Assembly: GCF_023824195.1 (NCBI RefSeq)
Contig: NZ_CP085442.1
Location: 4,068,001-4,132,000 of the forward strand
Length of the DNA: 64,000 bases
DNA from: Priestia megaterium
GTDB taxonomy: Bacteria; Bacillota; Bacilli; Bacillales; Bacillaceae_H
Reading direction: 5' to 3'
Program-made: the position numbers and the translations under genes
The notes under the pieces: generated by a model
What the model was told of the DNA's origin: nothing
The model's database searches: none
The model's input: only the letters and a program-made list of their open reading frames with translations
Part shown: piece by piece, positions 42,868 through 53,600 of the stretch
How the letters are laid out: each line of letters begins with the position of its first letter
How positions within the stretch are numbered: position 1 is the stretch's first letter

Positions 42868-43734
42868 TTACAGCTGCTGTTCAGCTTCATTTGGATCATC
42901 AAATGTAAAGGTGCCAATTTTATCCGTTCGAATTTCTCGAAGAACAAGCTCAGCTGTTTTATCATAATCCACCATGCCGCCACCCATTAAACAGCCGCGG
43001 CGCGATCCAATTGCATCAAACAGTTCCACAATATCTTCAGGGATTTCATTTAAATCATAACGCTGCTTTAACTGTTCCGGATAATGGCTAGATAAGAAGC
43101 GCAGAGCATAAACAGCAACATCTTGCATATTTAAAATAGTATCTTTGATAGCACCCGTTGTCGCAAGCTTATATCCAACTGTTTCATCTTCAAACTTAGG
43201 CCACAAAATACCAGGTGTATCAAGAAGCTCCAGCTCATTTCCTACCTTAATCCACTGCTGTGCCTGCGTCACCCCTGGACGGTCTCCGGTCTTCGCAATT
43301 TTTTTGCTGGCAAGGCGATTAATCAACGTCGATTTACCGACGTTAGGAATCCCTACAATCATCGCTCGGATGGCGCGGGGTTTTTTGACTCCTTTTGCGC
43401 GCATACGGTCAAACTTCTCTTGAAGAAGTTCTTTCGAAGACGAAACAATTTGTTTCATTCCTTTACCTGCTTGTGCATCAATAGCTAAGGCATAAATACC
43501 TTGTTCTTTATAATAATCTAACCACTGCTGAGTAACGCGCGGATCCGCTTTGTCCACTTTATTCAGCAATACGATTCTCGGTTTATTCACAATAATCTCG
43601 TCAATCATCGGATTTCGCGATGATTGCGGAATGCGTGCATCAACTAGTTCGTATACAATATCAATCAATTTTAGCTTTTCAGTTACTTGTCTTCTGGCCT
43701 TGGCCATATGACCAGGGAACCATTGAATTGTCAT
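42868..43734 (-). CDS. rbgA: Ribosome biogenesis GTPase RbgA (YlqF)
   Basis: Circularly permuted GTPase needed for late 50S assembly. Motif order is permuted: NKVD (G4, near 58), then [15 protein letters not shown] (G1, near 128), then DTPGILWP (G3). The C-terminal domain binds the maturing 50S. 288 residues, slightly longer than in B. subtilis. It follows sipX by 21 bp. Confidence 0.97.
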   Translation of the reverse strand: MTIQWFPGHMAKARRQVTEKLKLIDIVYELVDARIPQSSRNPMIDEIIVNKPRIVLLNKVDKADPRVTQQWLDYYKEQGIYALAIDAQAGKGMKQIVSSSKELLQEKFDRMRAKGVKKPRAIRAMIVGIPNVGKSTLINRLASKKIAKTGDRPGVTQAQQWIKVGNELELLDTPGILWPKFEDETVGYKLATTGAIKDTILNMQDVAVYALRFLSSHYPEQLKQRYDLNEIPEDIVELFDAIGSRRGCLMGGGMVDYDKTAELVLREIRTDKIGTFTFDDPNEAEQQL

Positions 43735-43755
43735 ATTTTACTCACCTTTTATTTT

Positions 43756-44307
43756 TTACTTTGCAAAACGCGCTTCTTTAATTGGCCAGTATACGGCGCT
43801 CGTTTTACCAAGCACCTTGTCCATGCTCACAAAGCCAATCTGACGGCTGTCTTTACTGTAGCGTCGATTGTCCCCCATCACGAACAAATAACCTTCTGGC
43901 ACGGTCTTTTTACCCGTTACATCTTCTAGTTTAAAATCTTCGGTTAAATTACCGTCAATCACTTCTTTTTTATACTGATCTAAATAGGGCTCTTCATAAG
44001 CTTTTCCATTTACATACAGCGTATCATTTCGATACTCAATATGATCACCCGGCAGTCCGATAATACGTTTTATGTAATCTTTTTCCGCTGTAGCATGAAA
44101 AACAATAATATCAAAGCGATCAGGATCACCAATCTTATAGGAGAACTTATTTACAATCATTCGATTTTGGTCATGCAGCGTAGGCATCATAGAAAGTCCA
44201 TCTACTACAATCGGTGCAAATAAAAAATAGCGAATTACAACAGCTAACAGTACGGCAATGGCGATTGCTTTTATCCATTCCCACAGTTCATTTTTCTTTC
44301 GAGCCAT
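43756..44307 (-). CDS. sipS: Type I signal peptidase
   Basis: Membrane protease releasing exported proteins from their signal peptides. One N-terminal membrane segment (about 13-32) is followed by the catalytic Ser39 in GLSMMPT and Lys80 in DYIKRIIGLPGD; GDNRRYSKDSRQIG is box E. 183 residues, the size of prokaryotic-type Bacillus Sip proteins. Several paralogues exist in Bacillus, so the exact sip letter is not certain. ATG after TTGGAGGAC. Confidence 0.93.
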   Translation of the reverse strand: MARKKNELWEWIKAIAIAVLLAVVIRYFLFAPIVVDGLSMMPTLHDQNRMIVNKFSYKIGDPDRFDIIVFHATAEKDYIKRIIGLPGDHIEYRNDTLYVNGKAYEEPYLDQYKKEVIDGNLTEDFKLEDVTGKKTVPEGYLFVMGDNRRYSKDSRQIGFVSMDKVLGKTSAVYWPIKEARFAK

Positions 44308-44421
44308 CTTCAGTCCTCCAACTCTTATGTCGTACCTTTATTTTAAACGATAATGTTTGAAACGCCTAATAAATAAATAGAATAAAAAATGATGACTTGT
44401 GCGTCTATTTTTTACTGTCAG

Positions 44422-44436
44422 AGAACGAATCGTTCT
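44422..44436. repeat. 15-bp palindrome upstream of sipS
   Basis: AGAACGAATCGTTCT is a perfect palindrome around one central base, between the rplS terminator and sipS. It resembles a regulator site, but is one base wider than the usual Bacillus LexA box. Confidence 0.4.
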
Positions 44437-44449
44437 AAAAAAACATTTG

Positions 44450-44482
44450 AAAAAAGGAGCTTGTATGAACAAGCTCCCCTTT
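44450..44482 (-). terminator. rplS terminator
   Basis: 9-bp stem GGAGCTTGT / ACAAGCTCC with TTTTTTC tail on the minus strand. Confidence 0.9.
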
Positions 44483-44486
44483 ACTA

Positions 44487-44831
44487 TTATCGAATTTCTT
44501 TAATACGCGCAGCTTTACCACGTAATTCACGTAGGTAATAAAGTTTCGCACGGCGTACTTTACCGCGGCGCATTACTTCGATTTTTGCAATTTTTGGCGT
44601 ATGAAGTGGGAATGTACGCTCTACACCTACACCGTAAGAAATCTTACGTACTGTAAATGTTTCGCTGATACCACCGCCACGACGCTTAATAACAACACCT
44701 TCAAATACCTGAACACGTTCACGAGTACCCTCAACGATATTTACGTGTACACGTACAGTATCACCAGGACGGAACGTAGGAAGATCTGTTTTTAATTGTT
44801 CTTTTGTAATCTCTTCGATTAATTTTTGCAT
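44487..44831 (-). CDS. rplS: 50S ribosomal protein L19
   Basis: Large-subunit protein at the 30S-50S interface. The start gives [13 protein letters not shown] as in the family; Met codons up to 16 residues upstream lie inside the leader. [24 protein letters not shown] and the basic tail [14 protein letters not shown] are typical. 114 residues. It has its own strong promoter and a leader, so it can be expressed apart from trmD and rimM. Confidence 0.97.
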   Translation of the reverse strand: MQKLIEEITKEQLKTDLPTFRPGDTVRVHVNIVEGTRERVQVFEGVVIKRRGGGISETFTVRKISYGVGVERTFPLHTPKIAKIEVMRRGKVRRAKLYYLRELRGKAARIKEIR

Positions 44832-44929
44832 CGCGTGTTTCAACTCCTTCCAACAGACGCTCATACCAATGCTTTTCAATCATTGCAGCGGAACATCGTT
44901 ATAGGTGACCAGACATCTGCCCAAGCCAC
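44832..44929 (-). ncRNA. L19 leader of rplS
   Basis: About 100 nt between promoter and rplS, with several segments that can pair (GGCTTGGGCAGATGTCTGGTC, GCAATGATTG / AGCATTGG). Position and size agree with the L19 leader motif known in Bacilli, thought to mediate autoregulation; the fold was assigned by context rather than by a model search. Confidence 0.55.
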
Positions 44930-44936
44930 AAAATCT

Positions 44937-44965
44937 ATCTTAGCACACTCTTATACCGTATGCAA
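44937..44965 (-). promoter_or_regulatory. SigA-type promoter of rplS
   Basis: -35 TTGCAT (44960-44965), 17 bp, -10 TAAGAT (44937-44942). Confidence 0.8.
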
Positions 44966-44992
44966 CAGAGTTTATGCATAAATTTTATGGAT

Positions 44993-45733
44993 TTATGAAA
45001 GGTGATTTTCTTCTTTTAATTGAGCTACTAGTTTCTTTTGCTCTTCCGTTAGCTCCATTTTTTCAAGCATATCCGGTCTTCGAAGCAACGTGCGCTTTAA
45101 AGACTCTTTTTGGCGCCACTGTTCAATTTTTTTATGATTTCCTGACATAAGTACTTCAGGAACTGTTAAGCCTCTAAAATCAGCAGGACGCGTATAGTGC
45201 GGGTGCTCTAATAAACCGGTGCTGTGTGAGTCTTGTACAGCTGAGTGATTATTGCCAAGCACATCAGGAAGCAGGCGAACAACGCTATCGATTACAACCA
45301 TTGCACCAAGCTCTCCTCCGGTTAATACATAGTCACCAATTGAAATTTCATCGGTTACCAGCTGCTCACGAATTCGTTCATCATACCCTTCATAATGGCC
45401 GCAAATGAAAATTAGATGCTCTTCTGCTGCTAGTTCTTCTGCTTTTGCCTGCGTATAGCGTTCTCCTTGCGGACAAAGCAAAATCACCCGGGGCTTTTTT
45501 GCTGTTTCAGTGAGCTTTTCTACGGCGTCAAAAATAGGCTGCGGCGTTAATACCATTCCAGCACCTCCGCCGTAAGGATAATCGTCCACATTTTGATGTT
45601 TGTTCGTAGAATATTCTCGAAAATTAACTACATTCATTTCAACCGCATTTTTTTCCTGCGCTTTTTTCAAAATTGATTCGCCAAAAACACCGTCAAACAT
45701 AGAAGGAAATAACGACAGTACATCAATTTTCAT
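44993..45733 (-). CDS. trmD: tRNA (guanine-37-N1)-methyltransferase
   Basis: SPOUT-class knotted methyltransferase that makes m1G37 and prevents frameshifting. [15 protein letters not shown] at the start and the knot sequences [23 protein letters not shown] and [15 protein letters not shown] are intact. 246 residues. It overlaps the rimM stop by one base (TAATG), so the two are translationally coupled. Confidence 0.97.
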   Translation of the reverse strand: MKIDVLSLFPSMFDGVFGESILKKAQEKNAVEMNVVNFREYSTNKHQNVDDYPYGGGAGMVLTPQPIFDAVEKLTETAKKPRVILLCPQGERYTQAKAEELAAEEHLIFICGHYEGYDERIREQLVTDEISIGDYVLTGGELGAMVVIDSVVRLLPDVLGNNHSAVQDSHSTGLLEHPHYTRPADFRGLTVPEVLMSGNHKKIEQWRQKESLKRTLLRRPDMLEKMELTEEQKKLVAQLKEENHLS

Positions 45734-46245
45734 TAGTCCAATAACCCTTCCATTACTGTAATAACAATCTCTTTTTCATCTATATCAATAGATTGTACTA
45801 CGTCGTCGATATAAGGAATAAGAACTTCTTTTCCGCCTTTTCTAACAACCCACACATCATTAGCTCCCGGCGTTAAAATTTCTTTGACCGTTCCTACCTC
45901 TACTCCGTCTTCTGTTTTTACTGTACAGCCAATAATTTCATGGAAATAGAATTCACCGTCTTCTAAATCCGTTAGCTGCTCCTCAGGGATTTTCACTTCG
46001 CAGTTTTTATACTGCTCAACATCATTTACGTTTTGATAGCCTTCGAATGTAAGCAGATCAAAATTTTTATGCCTGCGGTGGCTTGCTACCGTTACTTCCA
46101 CCGGCTCGCTTTGCTTTTCTTTGAAGATATAAAGTTTATTTCCTTTTTCATAGCGCTCATCAGCAAAATCCGTAGTTGATACAATACGAACTTCTCCTTT
46201 TACACCATGGGTATTCACAATTTTTCCAACCTTAAACCATTTCAT
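45733..46245 (-). CDS. rimM: 16S rRNA processing protein RimM
   Basis: Binds S19 and assists maturation of the 30S head. N-terminal RimM barrel ([16 protein letters not shown]) and C-terminal PRC barrel ([26 protein letters not shown]). 170 residues. It follows ylqD by 12 bp and overlaps trmD. Confidence 0.96.
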   Translation of the reverse strand: MKWFKVGKIVNTHGVKGEVRIVSTTDFADERYEKGNKLYIFKEKQSEPVEVTVASHRRHKNFDLLTFEGYQNVNDVEQYKNCEVKIPEEQLTDLEDGEFYFHEIIGCTVKTEDGVEVGTVKEILTPGANDVWVVRKGGKEVLIPYIDDVVQSIDIDEKEIVITVMEGLLD

Positions 46246-46257
46246 GCTTCTTCACCT

Positions 46258-46641
46258 CTATCTAATCTCAACAACTTTGCTATCTTTTATAATAATTGTT
46301 TTACTTTCTTTTATCTTTTCCCAATCATCGCCGATTTTTACCTCTACTAAGGCATCCAGTTCCGTTTCAACGAGTTCGCTCCCTAAAGGAAGCTTTTCTA
46401 ATTGCGTCAGCTGAAAGTTCAACACTTCAATTTTTTCAAGGCGAGCGGATTTTTCTTTTTCAAATTGACTATGTAATAAAGAAGAACCTTTATTGGCTTT
46501 TTCCATGTGCTTTAACTGAAATTTCAGCTGTTCCATTTCTTTTTCAAGTGCCTGCTTGCGGTTTACAAAACGATTTTCAAGATCTTGTTTGCTTGCTTCA
46601 GTTAACACTTGTTTCACAACCACTTTTTGAATAATGTTCAA
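46258..46641 (-). CDS. ylqD: YlqD family protein
   Basis: A 127-residue protein of the YlqD family. The middle (about 25-85) is a charged heptad-like coiled coil (QALEKEMEQLKFQLKHMEK), followed by a small beta-rich end (VEVKIGDDWEKI). The start is TTG after CGGAGGGAAC; an ATG 57 bases upstream has no ribosome-binding site. Always found between khpA and rimM in Bacilli; function unknown. Confidence 0.85.
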   Translation of the reverse strand: MNIIQKVVVKQVLTEASKQDLENRFVNRKQALEKEMEQLKFQLKHMEKANKGSSLLHSQFEKEKSARLEKIEVLNFQLTQLEKLPLGSELVETELDALVEVKIGDDWEKIKESKTIIIKDSKVVEIR

Positions 46642-46755
46642 AACGTTCCCTCCGCCCTCAAGATAGTGACCTTGTGCTTTTTGCATGCATATTGACATAG
46701 CTGCTTCTTGCTCGCAAAAGACTTACTGTGATCAAAACGTTCATCTTATCATAAC

Positions 46756-46790
46756 ATAAAAAAAGGGCGAGGTTATCCCTCTCCCTTTTT
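46756..46790 (-). terminator. khpA terminator
   Basis: Stem AAAAGGGAGAGG / CCTCGCCCTTTT with one mismatch and a TTTTTT tail; separates rpsP-khpA from ylqD-rimM-trmD. Confidence 0.85.
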
Positions 46791-46792
46791 GA

Positions 46793-47023
46793 TTACTCTT
46801 GAATTTTCACATACACTTTTTTACCTTGCTGTGATGCTGCTGCATTCACAACAGTTCGAATCGCTTTTGCAACGCGGCCTTGTTTGCCGATTACTTTGCC
46901 GACATCTTCTTGGTGAACAGTAAGGATGTACGTCACTTGACGTTCATCTTCTTGTTCCTCCACTTTAACATCAGCTGGATAATCAACAAGCGGCTTTACA
47001 ATTGTTTCGATTAGTGATGTCAT
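46793..47023 (-). CDS. khpA: KH-domain RNA-binding protein KhpA (YlqC)
   Basis: A 76-residue single KH domain with the GKVIGKQGRVAKAI GxxG loop. In streptococci KhpA pairs with KhpB (Jag) and affects cell elongation and RNA; the same is plausible here. It follows rpsP by 11 bp and is followed by a terminator. Confidence 0.94.
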   Translation of the reverse strand: MTSLIETIVKPLVDYPADVKVEEQEDERQVTYILTVHQEDVGKVIGKQGRVAKAIRTVVNAAASQQGKKVYVKIQE

Positions 47024-47034
47024 CTCGAGTGAAA

Positions 47035-47385
<351 letters not shown>

Positions 47386-47443
47386 TTAACACTAGAAAAA
47401 TATTTTATTTTCTTTGGTTTTTCAGTCCAAATCAAGCGTTTTA

Positions 47444-48787
47444 TCATGAAAAGAATGGAAGTTTCATACCCTTTTTCTTGCCTTTTGACATATTTGTCAT
47501 TTGTTTCATCATTTTTTTCATGTCTTCAAATTGTTTAAGCAAACGGTTGACTTCTTGTACAGAACGTCCGCTTCCTTTTGCAATACGCTTTCTTCGACTT
47601 GCATTAATGATTTCAGGGTTTGTTTTTTCCGCTTTCGTCATAGAACGAATAATTGCTTCTACATGATTAATTTGCTTTTCATCAACCTGCAGGTTTTTGA
47701 GCCCCTTTACTTTATTGGCGCCCGGAAGCATACCAATTAGCTCATCAAGCGGTCCCATTTGACGCACCTGAGCAAGTTGATCTAAAAAGTCATCAAATGT
47801 AAATGACTGCGTGCGCAGCTTAGCTTCAAGCTCTTTTGCTTTTTCAGCATCTACATTTGCCTGAGCCTTTTCGATAAGCGTCAGCACATCACCCATACCT
47901 AAGATACGGGAAGCCATACGCTCTGGATGGAATGCTTCAATAGCATCCATCTTTTCTCCAAGACCGACAAACTTAATTGGTGTATCGGTTACTGCACGAA
48001 TAGAAAGCGCTGCACCACCGCGCGTATCGCCGTCTAGTTTCGTTAATACAACTCCAGTTAATCCTAATTGCTTATTAAAGCTATCCGCAACGTTTACTGC
48101 ATCTTGACCCGTCATCGCATCGACAACAAGGAAAATTTCGTCTGGGTTAGAAAGCTCTTTGATCTGTTCTAACTCTTCCATTAGATTTTCATCAACATGC
48201 AAACGTCCCGCTGTATCAATTAATACATAATCGTGATGCTCTTCTTTCGCATGAGCAATAGCTTGTTTCGCAATCTCCACAGGACTTACTTGATCACCTA
48301 ATGAAAAAACAGACATGCTAAGCTGTTTCCCTAGTGTTTCAAGCTGTTTAATAGCTGCCGGACGATAAATATCTGCTGCTACAAGCAATGGATTACGGTT
48401 ATATTTTTTACGTAATAAATTGGCAAGTTTACCGGTTGTTGTTGTTTTACCTGCACCTTGAAGTCCAACCATCATAATTACAGTTGGAGCTTTTGGAGCT
48501 ACTGCAATCTTGCTTTGCTCTCCGCCCATAAGTGCAGTTAATTCTTCTTGTACAACCTTAATAACTTGTTGTCCAGGCGTTAAGCTCTTAAGAACGTCTT
48601 GACCTACAGCACGTTCGCTTACGCGCTTAACAAAGTCTTTTACTACTTTAAAGTTTACATCGGCTTCTAAAAGGGCAAGTCTAACTTCACGCATCATTTC
48701 TTTAACATCAGCTTCGTTAACTTTTCCTTTTCCTTTTAACTTTTGCAGTGTGCTTTGCAAACGGTCGGCTAATCCTTCAAATGCCAT
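47444..48787 (-). CDS. ffh: Signal recognition particle protein Ffh
   Basis: SRP54 GTPase that binds signal sequences and scRNA. N domain (1-90), G domain with GLQGAGKTTTTGKLA near 107 and TKLDGDTRGGAAL, then the methionine-rich M domain ending in MKKMMKQMTNMSKG. 447 residues, complete. It follows ylxM by 12 bp and partners FtsY, encoded 800 bp upstream. Confidence 0.98.
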   Translation of the reverse strand: MAFEGLADRLQSTLQKLKGKGKVNEADVKEMMREVRLALLEADVNFKVVKDFVKRVSERAVGQDVLKSLTPGQQVIKVVQEELTALMGGEQSKIAVAPKAPTVIMMVGLQGAGKTTTTGKLANLLRKKYNRNPLLVAADIYRPAAIKQLETLGKQLSMSVFSLGDQVSPVEIAKQAIAHAKEEHHDYVLIDTAGRLHVDENLMEELEQIKELSNPDEIFLVVDAMTGQDAVNVADSFNKQLGLTGVVLTKLDGDTRGGAALSIRAVTDTPIKFVGLGEKMDAIEAFHPERMASRILGMGDVLTLIEKAQANVDAEKAKELEAKLRTQSFTFDDFLDQLAQVRQMGPLDELIGMLPGANKVKGLKNLQVDEKQINHVEAIIRSMTKAEKTNPEIINASRRKRIAKGSGRSVQEVNRLLKQFEDMKKMMKQMTNMSKGKKKGMKLPFFS

Positions 48788-48799
48788 ATACGCCGCCCC

Positions 48800-49153
48800 C
48801 TAATCTAATTTCTCGAGCGAATCAAGAAGAGAAGAAAGCTTACTGTTCTTGTTTAAGTCGGCTGCAAGTTCGTCTTTCAGTTGTTGAACAATTGATTGAC
48901 GCTCTTGAAACCGTTGAAATAACAATAGCTTTTCCTCATATTGTTCAAGCATTTGCTCTGTACGTTTTATATTATCATAAACTGCTTGACGACTCACATC
49001 AAATTCTTCCGCTATTTCACCGAGGGAATAATCATCCAAGTAATAAAGTGACATATAACTTCTTTGTTTGGGCGTCAACAGCGCCTGATAGAAGTCAAAT
49101 AAGTAATTCATTCTTGTTGTTTTTTCGAGCATATGCACGCTCTTTTCAACCAT
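48800..49153 (-). CDS. ylxM: SRP-associated HTH protein YlxM
   Basis: A 117-residue UPF0122 protein with a sigma-70 region-4-like helix-turn-helix: [39 protein letters not shown] across residues 24-62. Homologues assist assembly and activity of SRP. ATG after GGGGGCGG. First gene of ylxM-ffh, with a consensus promoter 45 bp upstream. Confidence 0.94.
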   Translation of the reverse strand: MVEKSVHMLEKTTRMNYLFDFYQALLTPKQRSYMSLYYLDDYSLGEIAEEFDVSRQAVYDNIKRTEQMLEQYEEKLLLFQRFQERQSIVQQLKDELAADLNKNSKLSSLLDSLEKLD

Positions 49154-49195
49154 CTGACCGCCCCCTTGTTAAGTGAAAAGCCTTTACATGTTATT

Positions 49196-49224
49196 AGTTT
49201 AACTAGGCTAGGTTTGAATGTCAA
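49196..49224 (-). promoter_or_regulatory. SigA-type promoter of ylxM-ffh
   Basis: Consensus -35 TTGACA (49219-49224), 17 bp, -10 TAAACT (49196-49201). Confidence 0.88.
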
Positions 49225-49257
49225 GTTTTTTCCTTAACACCTGACATTTTCCCACTT

Positions 49258-49586
49258 AAAAGAGATGGAGGCATAACTAACTTACTTCAATTTAAAGACG
49301 AACAAATGGGATAAAGGAGCCCGTATGAATCACTTGTTACACCGCTGTGGATTTCCGTGCAAGACTTCGCTCTCCGCGGGCGGCCGATGAGCCTCCTCGT
49401 CGCTTATGCTCCCTCGGGGTCTCATCTATTGCGCTTTTCCCGCATGAGTCTTCGCCCTGCCCTCCAATCAACCGCTAGAAGTACCTACATATATGAAACC
49501 TGCGTCCACCCTACTAATGAAAAAATCCGAACGATTAATCGTTCGGATCTTCCTTCAACTAAGATACTTTTATCCCAGCCTCTTTT
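49258..49586 (-). repeat. Dispersed structured repeat, copy A (downstream of ftsY)
   Basis: About 330 bp, similar over its whole length to the copy downstream of recG. Imperfect inverted ends AAAAGAG..., a near-palindromic GC-rich centre, and a perfect 24-bp palindrome that serves as the ftsY terminator. The ftsY-proximal end overlaps a tandem duplication at the ftsY stop. No transposase or credible protein. Confidence 0.8.
49519..49550 (-). terminator. ftsY terminator inside repeat copy A
   Basis: Perfect palindrome ATCCGAACGATTAATCGTTC-GGAT (49525-49548) followed by TTTTTTC on the minus strand. Confidence 0.8.
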
Positions 49587-49620
49587 GAGATTACGCCTCT
49601 TTTGAGATTACGCCTCTTTT
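49578..49620. repeat. 17-bp tandem repeat across the ftsY stop codon
   Basis: GCCTCTTTTGAGATTAC occurs at 49578-49594 and 49595-49611, with a third partial unit (GCCTCTTTT) at 49612-49620. Each complete unit recreates the GAGGCG TAA end of ftsY. Confidence 0.85.
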
Positions 49621-50606
49621 TCTGTTTCTTCTTCTACAGCATTGGCAAATAATCCATAGATATATTGCTCCGTGTCAAACGGCTGAAGGTCGTCTACTTT
49701 TTCTCCAAGTCCAACGAATTTAACGGGAAGCTTCAGTTCGTTTCGAATAGCAAGAACAATTCCGCCTTTAGCCGTACCATCTAGTTTTGTTAACACAATT
49801 CCCGTCACGTTCGTTGCTTCTGAGAATGTTTTAGCCTGACTTAAAGCGTTTTGACCCGTCGTCGCATCAAGTACAAGAAGTACTTCATGAGGAGCACTAG
49901 GAATTTCTCGCTCAATAACACGCTTTACTTTCTCTAATTCTTTCATTAAATTCACTTTGTTTTGAAGACGCCCTGCTGTATCACATAGTAAAACATCTGC
50001 TTTTCGAGCCTTGGCTGACTGAACAGCGTCATACATGACAGCGGCAGGGTCAGAACCTGCAGATTGCTTAATAACATCAACACCAACGCGTTCTCCCCAT
50101 ACTTCTAGCTGCTCAATCGCACCGGCACGGAACGTATCACCTGCTGCCATTACGACTTTTTTGCCTTCTTGTTTGAATTTATGCGCAATTTTCCCAATTG
50201 TTGTTGTTTTTCCAACGCCGTTTACCCCTACAAACAAAATCACCGTTAAATCATTTTGCTGCATATTCAGTTCACCAATCTGCTCTTCACCAGACTCATA
50301 AATGTCAATTAATTTCTCAGAGATGACAGCCTGCACATCTTGAGGGTCCTTAATATTACGGCGTTTCACTTCCGATTTTAAGTCATCAATTAAATCCAAC
50401 ACGGTAGCCACACCGACATCAGCACTAATTAAAATTTCTTCTAATTCCTCAAAAAATTCTTCGTCTACTTGACGATAGCGAGACACTAGATCATTCACCC
50501 GTTCTGAAAAAGAATTGCGCGTTTTTGATAATCCATCTTTAAATTTTTGTGTAACAGAATCCGTTTGCATTGTAATTTTTTCTTTTAGTTTCTTAAAAAA
50601 GCTCAT
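49608..50606 (-). CDS. ftsY: SRP receptor FtsY
   Basis: Membrane-associated GTPase that docks SRP-ribosome complexes at the translocon. N-terminal lysine-rich amphipathic helix ([12 protein letters not shown]), NG domain with [15 protein letters not shown] near 130, DTAGR and [10 protein letters not shown]. The start is the ATG after AAGGGTGGTACG; a Met three codons upstream overlaps the ribosome-binding site. 332 residues. The C-terminus ends in EEETEKEA inside a short tandem duplication. It follows smc by 25 bp. Confidence 0.97.
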   Translation of the reverse strand: MSFFKKLKEKITMQTDSVTQKFKDGLSKTRNSFSERVNDLVSRYRQVDEEFFEELEEILISADVGVATVLDLIDDLKSEVKRRNIKDPQDVQAVISEKLIDIYESGEEQIGELNMQQNDLTVILFVGVNGVGKTTTIGKIAHKFKQEGKKVVMAAGDTFRAGAIEQLEVWGERVGVDVIKQSAGSDPAAVMYDAVQSAKARKADVLLCDTAGRLQNKVNLMKELEKVKRVIEREIPSAPHEVLLVLDATTGQNALSQAKTFSEATNVTGIVLTKLDGTAKGGIVLAIRNELKLPVKFVGLGEKVDDLQPFDTEQYIYGLFANAVEEETEKEA

Positions 50607-50631
50607 TCGTACCACCCTTTCATTCTATGAG

Positions 50632-53600
50632 TTAAACATATTGCTTTGATTCTTCTAAACGAACAGAGACTAATTTCGATACGCCAGATTCTTGCATCGT
50701 CACACCGTACAGTACATCAGCTTCTTCCATTGTACCTTTTCGGTGAGTAATAACAATGAACTGTGTTTGATTACTAAATTTGCGTAAATACGTAGCAAAG
50801 CGATGAACGTTTGCTTCATCAAGCGCCGCTTCCACTTCATCTAGCACACAAAACGGAACTGGACGTACTTTCAAGATAGAAAACAGGAGGGCAATAGCTG
50901 TTAACGAACGCTCGCCGCCTGACAGCAACCCTAGATTCTGCAGTTTTTTCCCAGGAGGCTGGGCAACAATTTCCACCCCTGTATTTAATAAATCTTTCGG
51001 ATCTGTTAATTTCAAATCCGCTTTTCCTCCGCCGAATAGTGAAGAGAACACTGTACCAAATTCATTGCGGATACGAGAAAACGTATCAGAAAAGCGTTTC
51101 TTCATTTCCCCGTCCATTTCTTCAATCACTTGATACAGGGTATTTTTCGCTTCGTCCAGGTCCGCTCGCTGCGTATTTAAAAATTCATAGCGCTCTGAAA
51201 CGCGTTCATATTGTTCAATAGAACCTAAGTTTACGGTTCCTAATTCATCAATTGCCAACTTAATGAGCTTGATTTTTTTCCTCGCTTCTTGAATATCTAA
51301 TGTTAAAGGATACTTTTCTTTTGCTGCTTCAAAGCTAATTTCGTACTCTTCTGTCAGCTGCTGCAGACGGCTGTCTAGCTCTACGTCAATTCGATTGATT
51401 TTGACTTCTTCATCTTTTAAAGCATCCGCAATTTGTTTGTACTGACGCTGCAGCTCTTTTACAATCCTCTCTTCGTCTTCAAGTTTATTCTGGGCTTTCA
51501 ACCGCTCTGATCTGCAGTCATCCATTAATTTTAACGTTTCTGTCTTTTCTTTTATTCGCTCATGCGCCGCTTCTTCGAGCTGAAGTTCACCCGAGTCGTT
51601 GCTCGTGATTTCACTGGTTAAAAGAGAAAGATCATCTGTAGTTTCAGACAAACGCTGAATGGTTTGATCAAGCTCAAAACACACTCTTTCATATTTTTCT
51701 TGCTGATTTGCAAGGAACTGTTCTTTTTTCGCAAGAAGGACTTTTACTTCTGTAAGCTCATGTTGAACCGTTTCTTTAGACGTTTGCTGTGTATGCTTGC
51801 GTGCAGCTAACTCTTCAATATTTTTCTCTAATACATTTGCTTGCTGCTGATTTCCTTGCAAACTCGTATGCAGCTCATCAATTCGAGCGGACAAGCTTGT
51901 TTGATCTTGTCTAAAGCTAGCAATATCATGATCGTACATGGTTAAGCGGTCATTCACTGCTTTTTCTTCGATGTCAATTTGCTTTACTTCTCGGTCAGAT
52001 TCCTGCTCTTTGTCTTTCAAGCGTTCCACAAATGCCTGCTGTTTATTAATTTCCTGTTGAAGCTCTTCAATCTGTGACTTTTTATCTTTTACATCTTGCT
52101 CGAGCACAAGCGTCTTTTGTTCCATCTCTTCTATTTTTGCCGTAATGGCTTCCACTTCACGCTGACGGCCTAACAAAGAGTTGGACTTTTGCTTCATTGA
52201 ACCGCCTGTCATCGAACCACCAGGGTTGACGACATCTCCTTTAATGGTCACAAAACGATAGCGGTGCTGCACAAGACGGGCAAGTTCATTCGCACCTTTT
52301 AAATCATTGACAACAATAACGGTTCCAAGCAAATTTTTAATAACTCGGTCGTAGGTAGCTTCGTATTTAACAAGAGATGAAGCGATTCCTACATACGCTT
52401 CGTGACTCTCTAGCATAGAAATAGTTTGAGCCGGAACATAACGGTCTTTTACAGACGTCAGTGGTAAAAATGTAGCTCTCCCGTAACCATTTTGTTTTAA
52501 AAAGCCAATTGCCTGACGTGCACTTTGTTCGTCTTGAACGACAATATGCTGAGCTGCTCCTCCAAGCGCAATTTCAAGCGCTGTTTCATACTCTTTTGGG
52601 ACATTGATTAGCTCAGCAATGGCGCCTTTGATACCTGCAAGCTTCTCATCACGCGCTTTTAATACTTCTTTTACACCGTGAAAATAACCTTCATAGTCTT
52701 CTTGCATCTCTTCAAGCATTTCTTTTCGTGATTTTGTCTGTTGCACGTACTGATAAGCTTGATAAAGCGTAGACTCTTGTTTGCGATAGGCTTGCCTTAA
52801 TGACTCAAGCTTCTCTCCTTGCTGCTTATACACTTGCACAGCTTGCTGAAGCTCTTGACGAAACTGAGCAAGCCTTTTGATCGCCGCTTCTTTTCGCTGC
52901 GTTAATTCACGGCGCTGTTCTACGTATTGCTCGTTGGATTTTGTTAAACGCTGCTCTTTTTCAAACGTTTGCATTTTTTGCTGCTCTAAAAATGAAATTT
53001 CATTTCGAGCGGATGTTTGAGCGTTCGCTAATTCAAAATACTCGCTTTTCATCTGTTCAAGTTTTTCTTCTAGATTCTCGCTGTACTGTCTGAACAGCTG
53101 TTCCTGCTCAGTAAGCTTCAGACGTATCTCTTGTACTTCTTTTTGAGATTGCTCAAGATCTTTTCCTTCGCTGTCTTTTGCTTTACTTAGCTCTTGATGC
53201 TTATGAGTATACTCTTTTACTAAACGTTCCAGCTGCTCTTTATTTTGAAAGGCATTTTTCTTACGCTCTTTTAGTACTTCTTTTTTGCCTTCTAGCTTTT
53301 CTACTTCTTCACTTACATATAGTAGTTTTTTATGTAGAGAATCTAGTTGTTCATCTATTTGCTGAATGTGCAAACGAAGGGTCTGGATTTCTCCTTCGCG
53401 CGTGCGAATATTCGTCGCGAGAGATTCTTCAAGCTGCTCGTGCTGAGCCATTTCAGCTTTTAATTTTTCCCATTTCTGATGAAGATCTTCAACTTCAAAT
53501 ACCGTAACAGCCACATCCATGTGCTCTAATTCTTCTTTTTTCTGCAAATAATCTTTTGCAATAGACGATTGAATCTGTAAAGGCTCTAACTGACCTTCAA

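Noticed and set aside
49357..49605. Open reading frame of 82 codons on the plus strand in repeat copy A
   Set aside because: It runs through a non-coding repeat that is disrupted in the other copy, has no ribosome-binding site and no recognisable protein.
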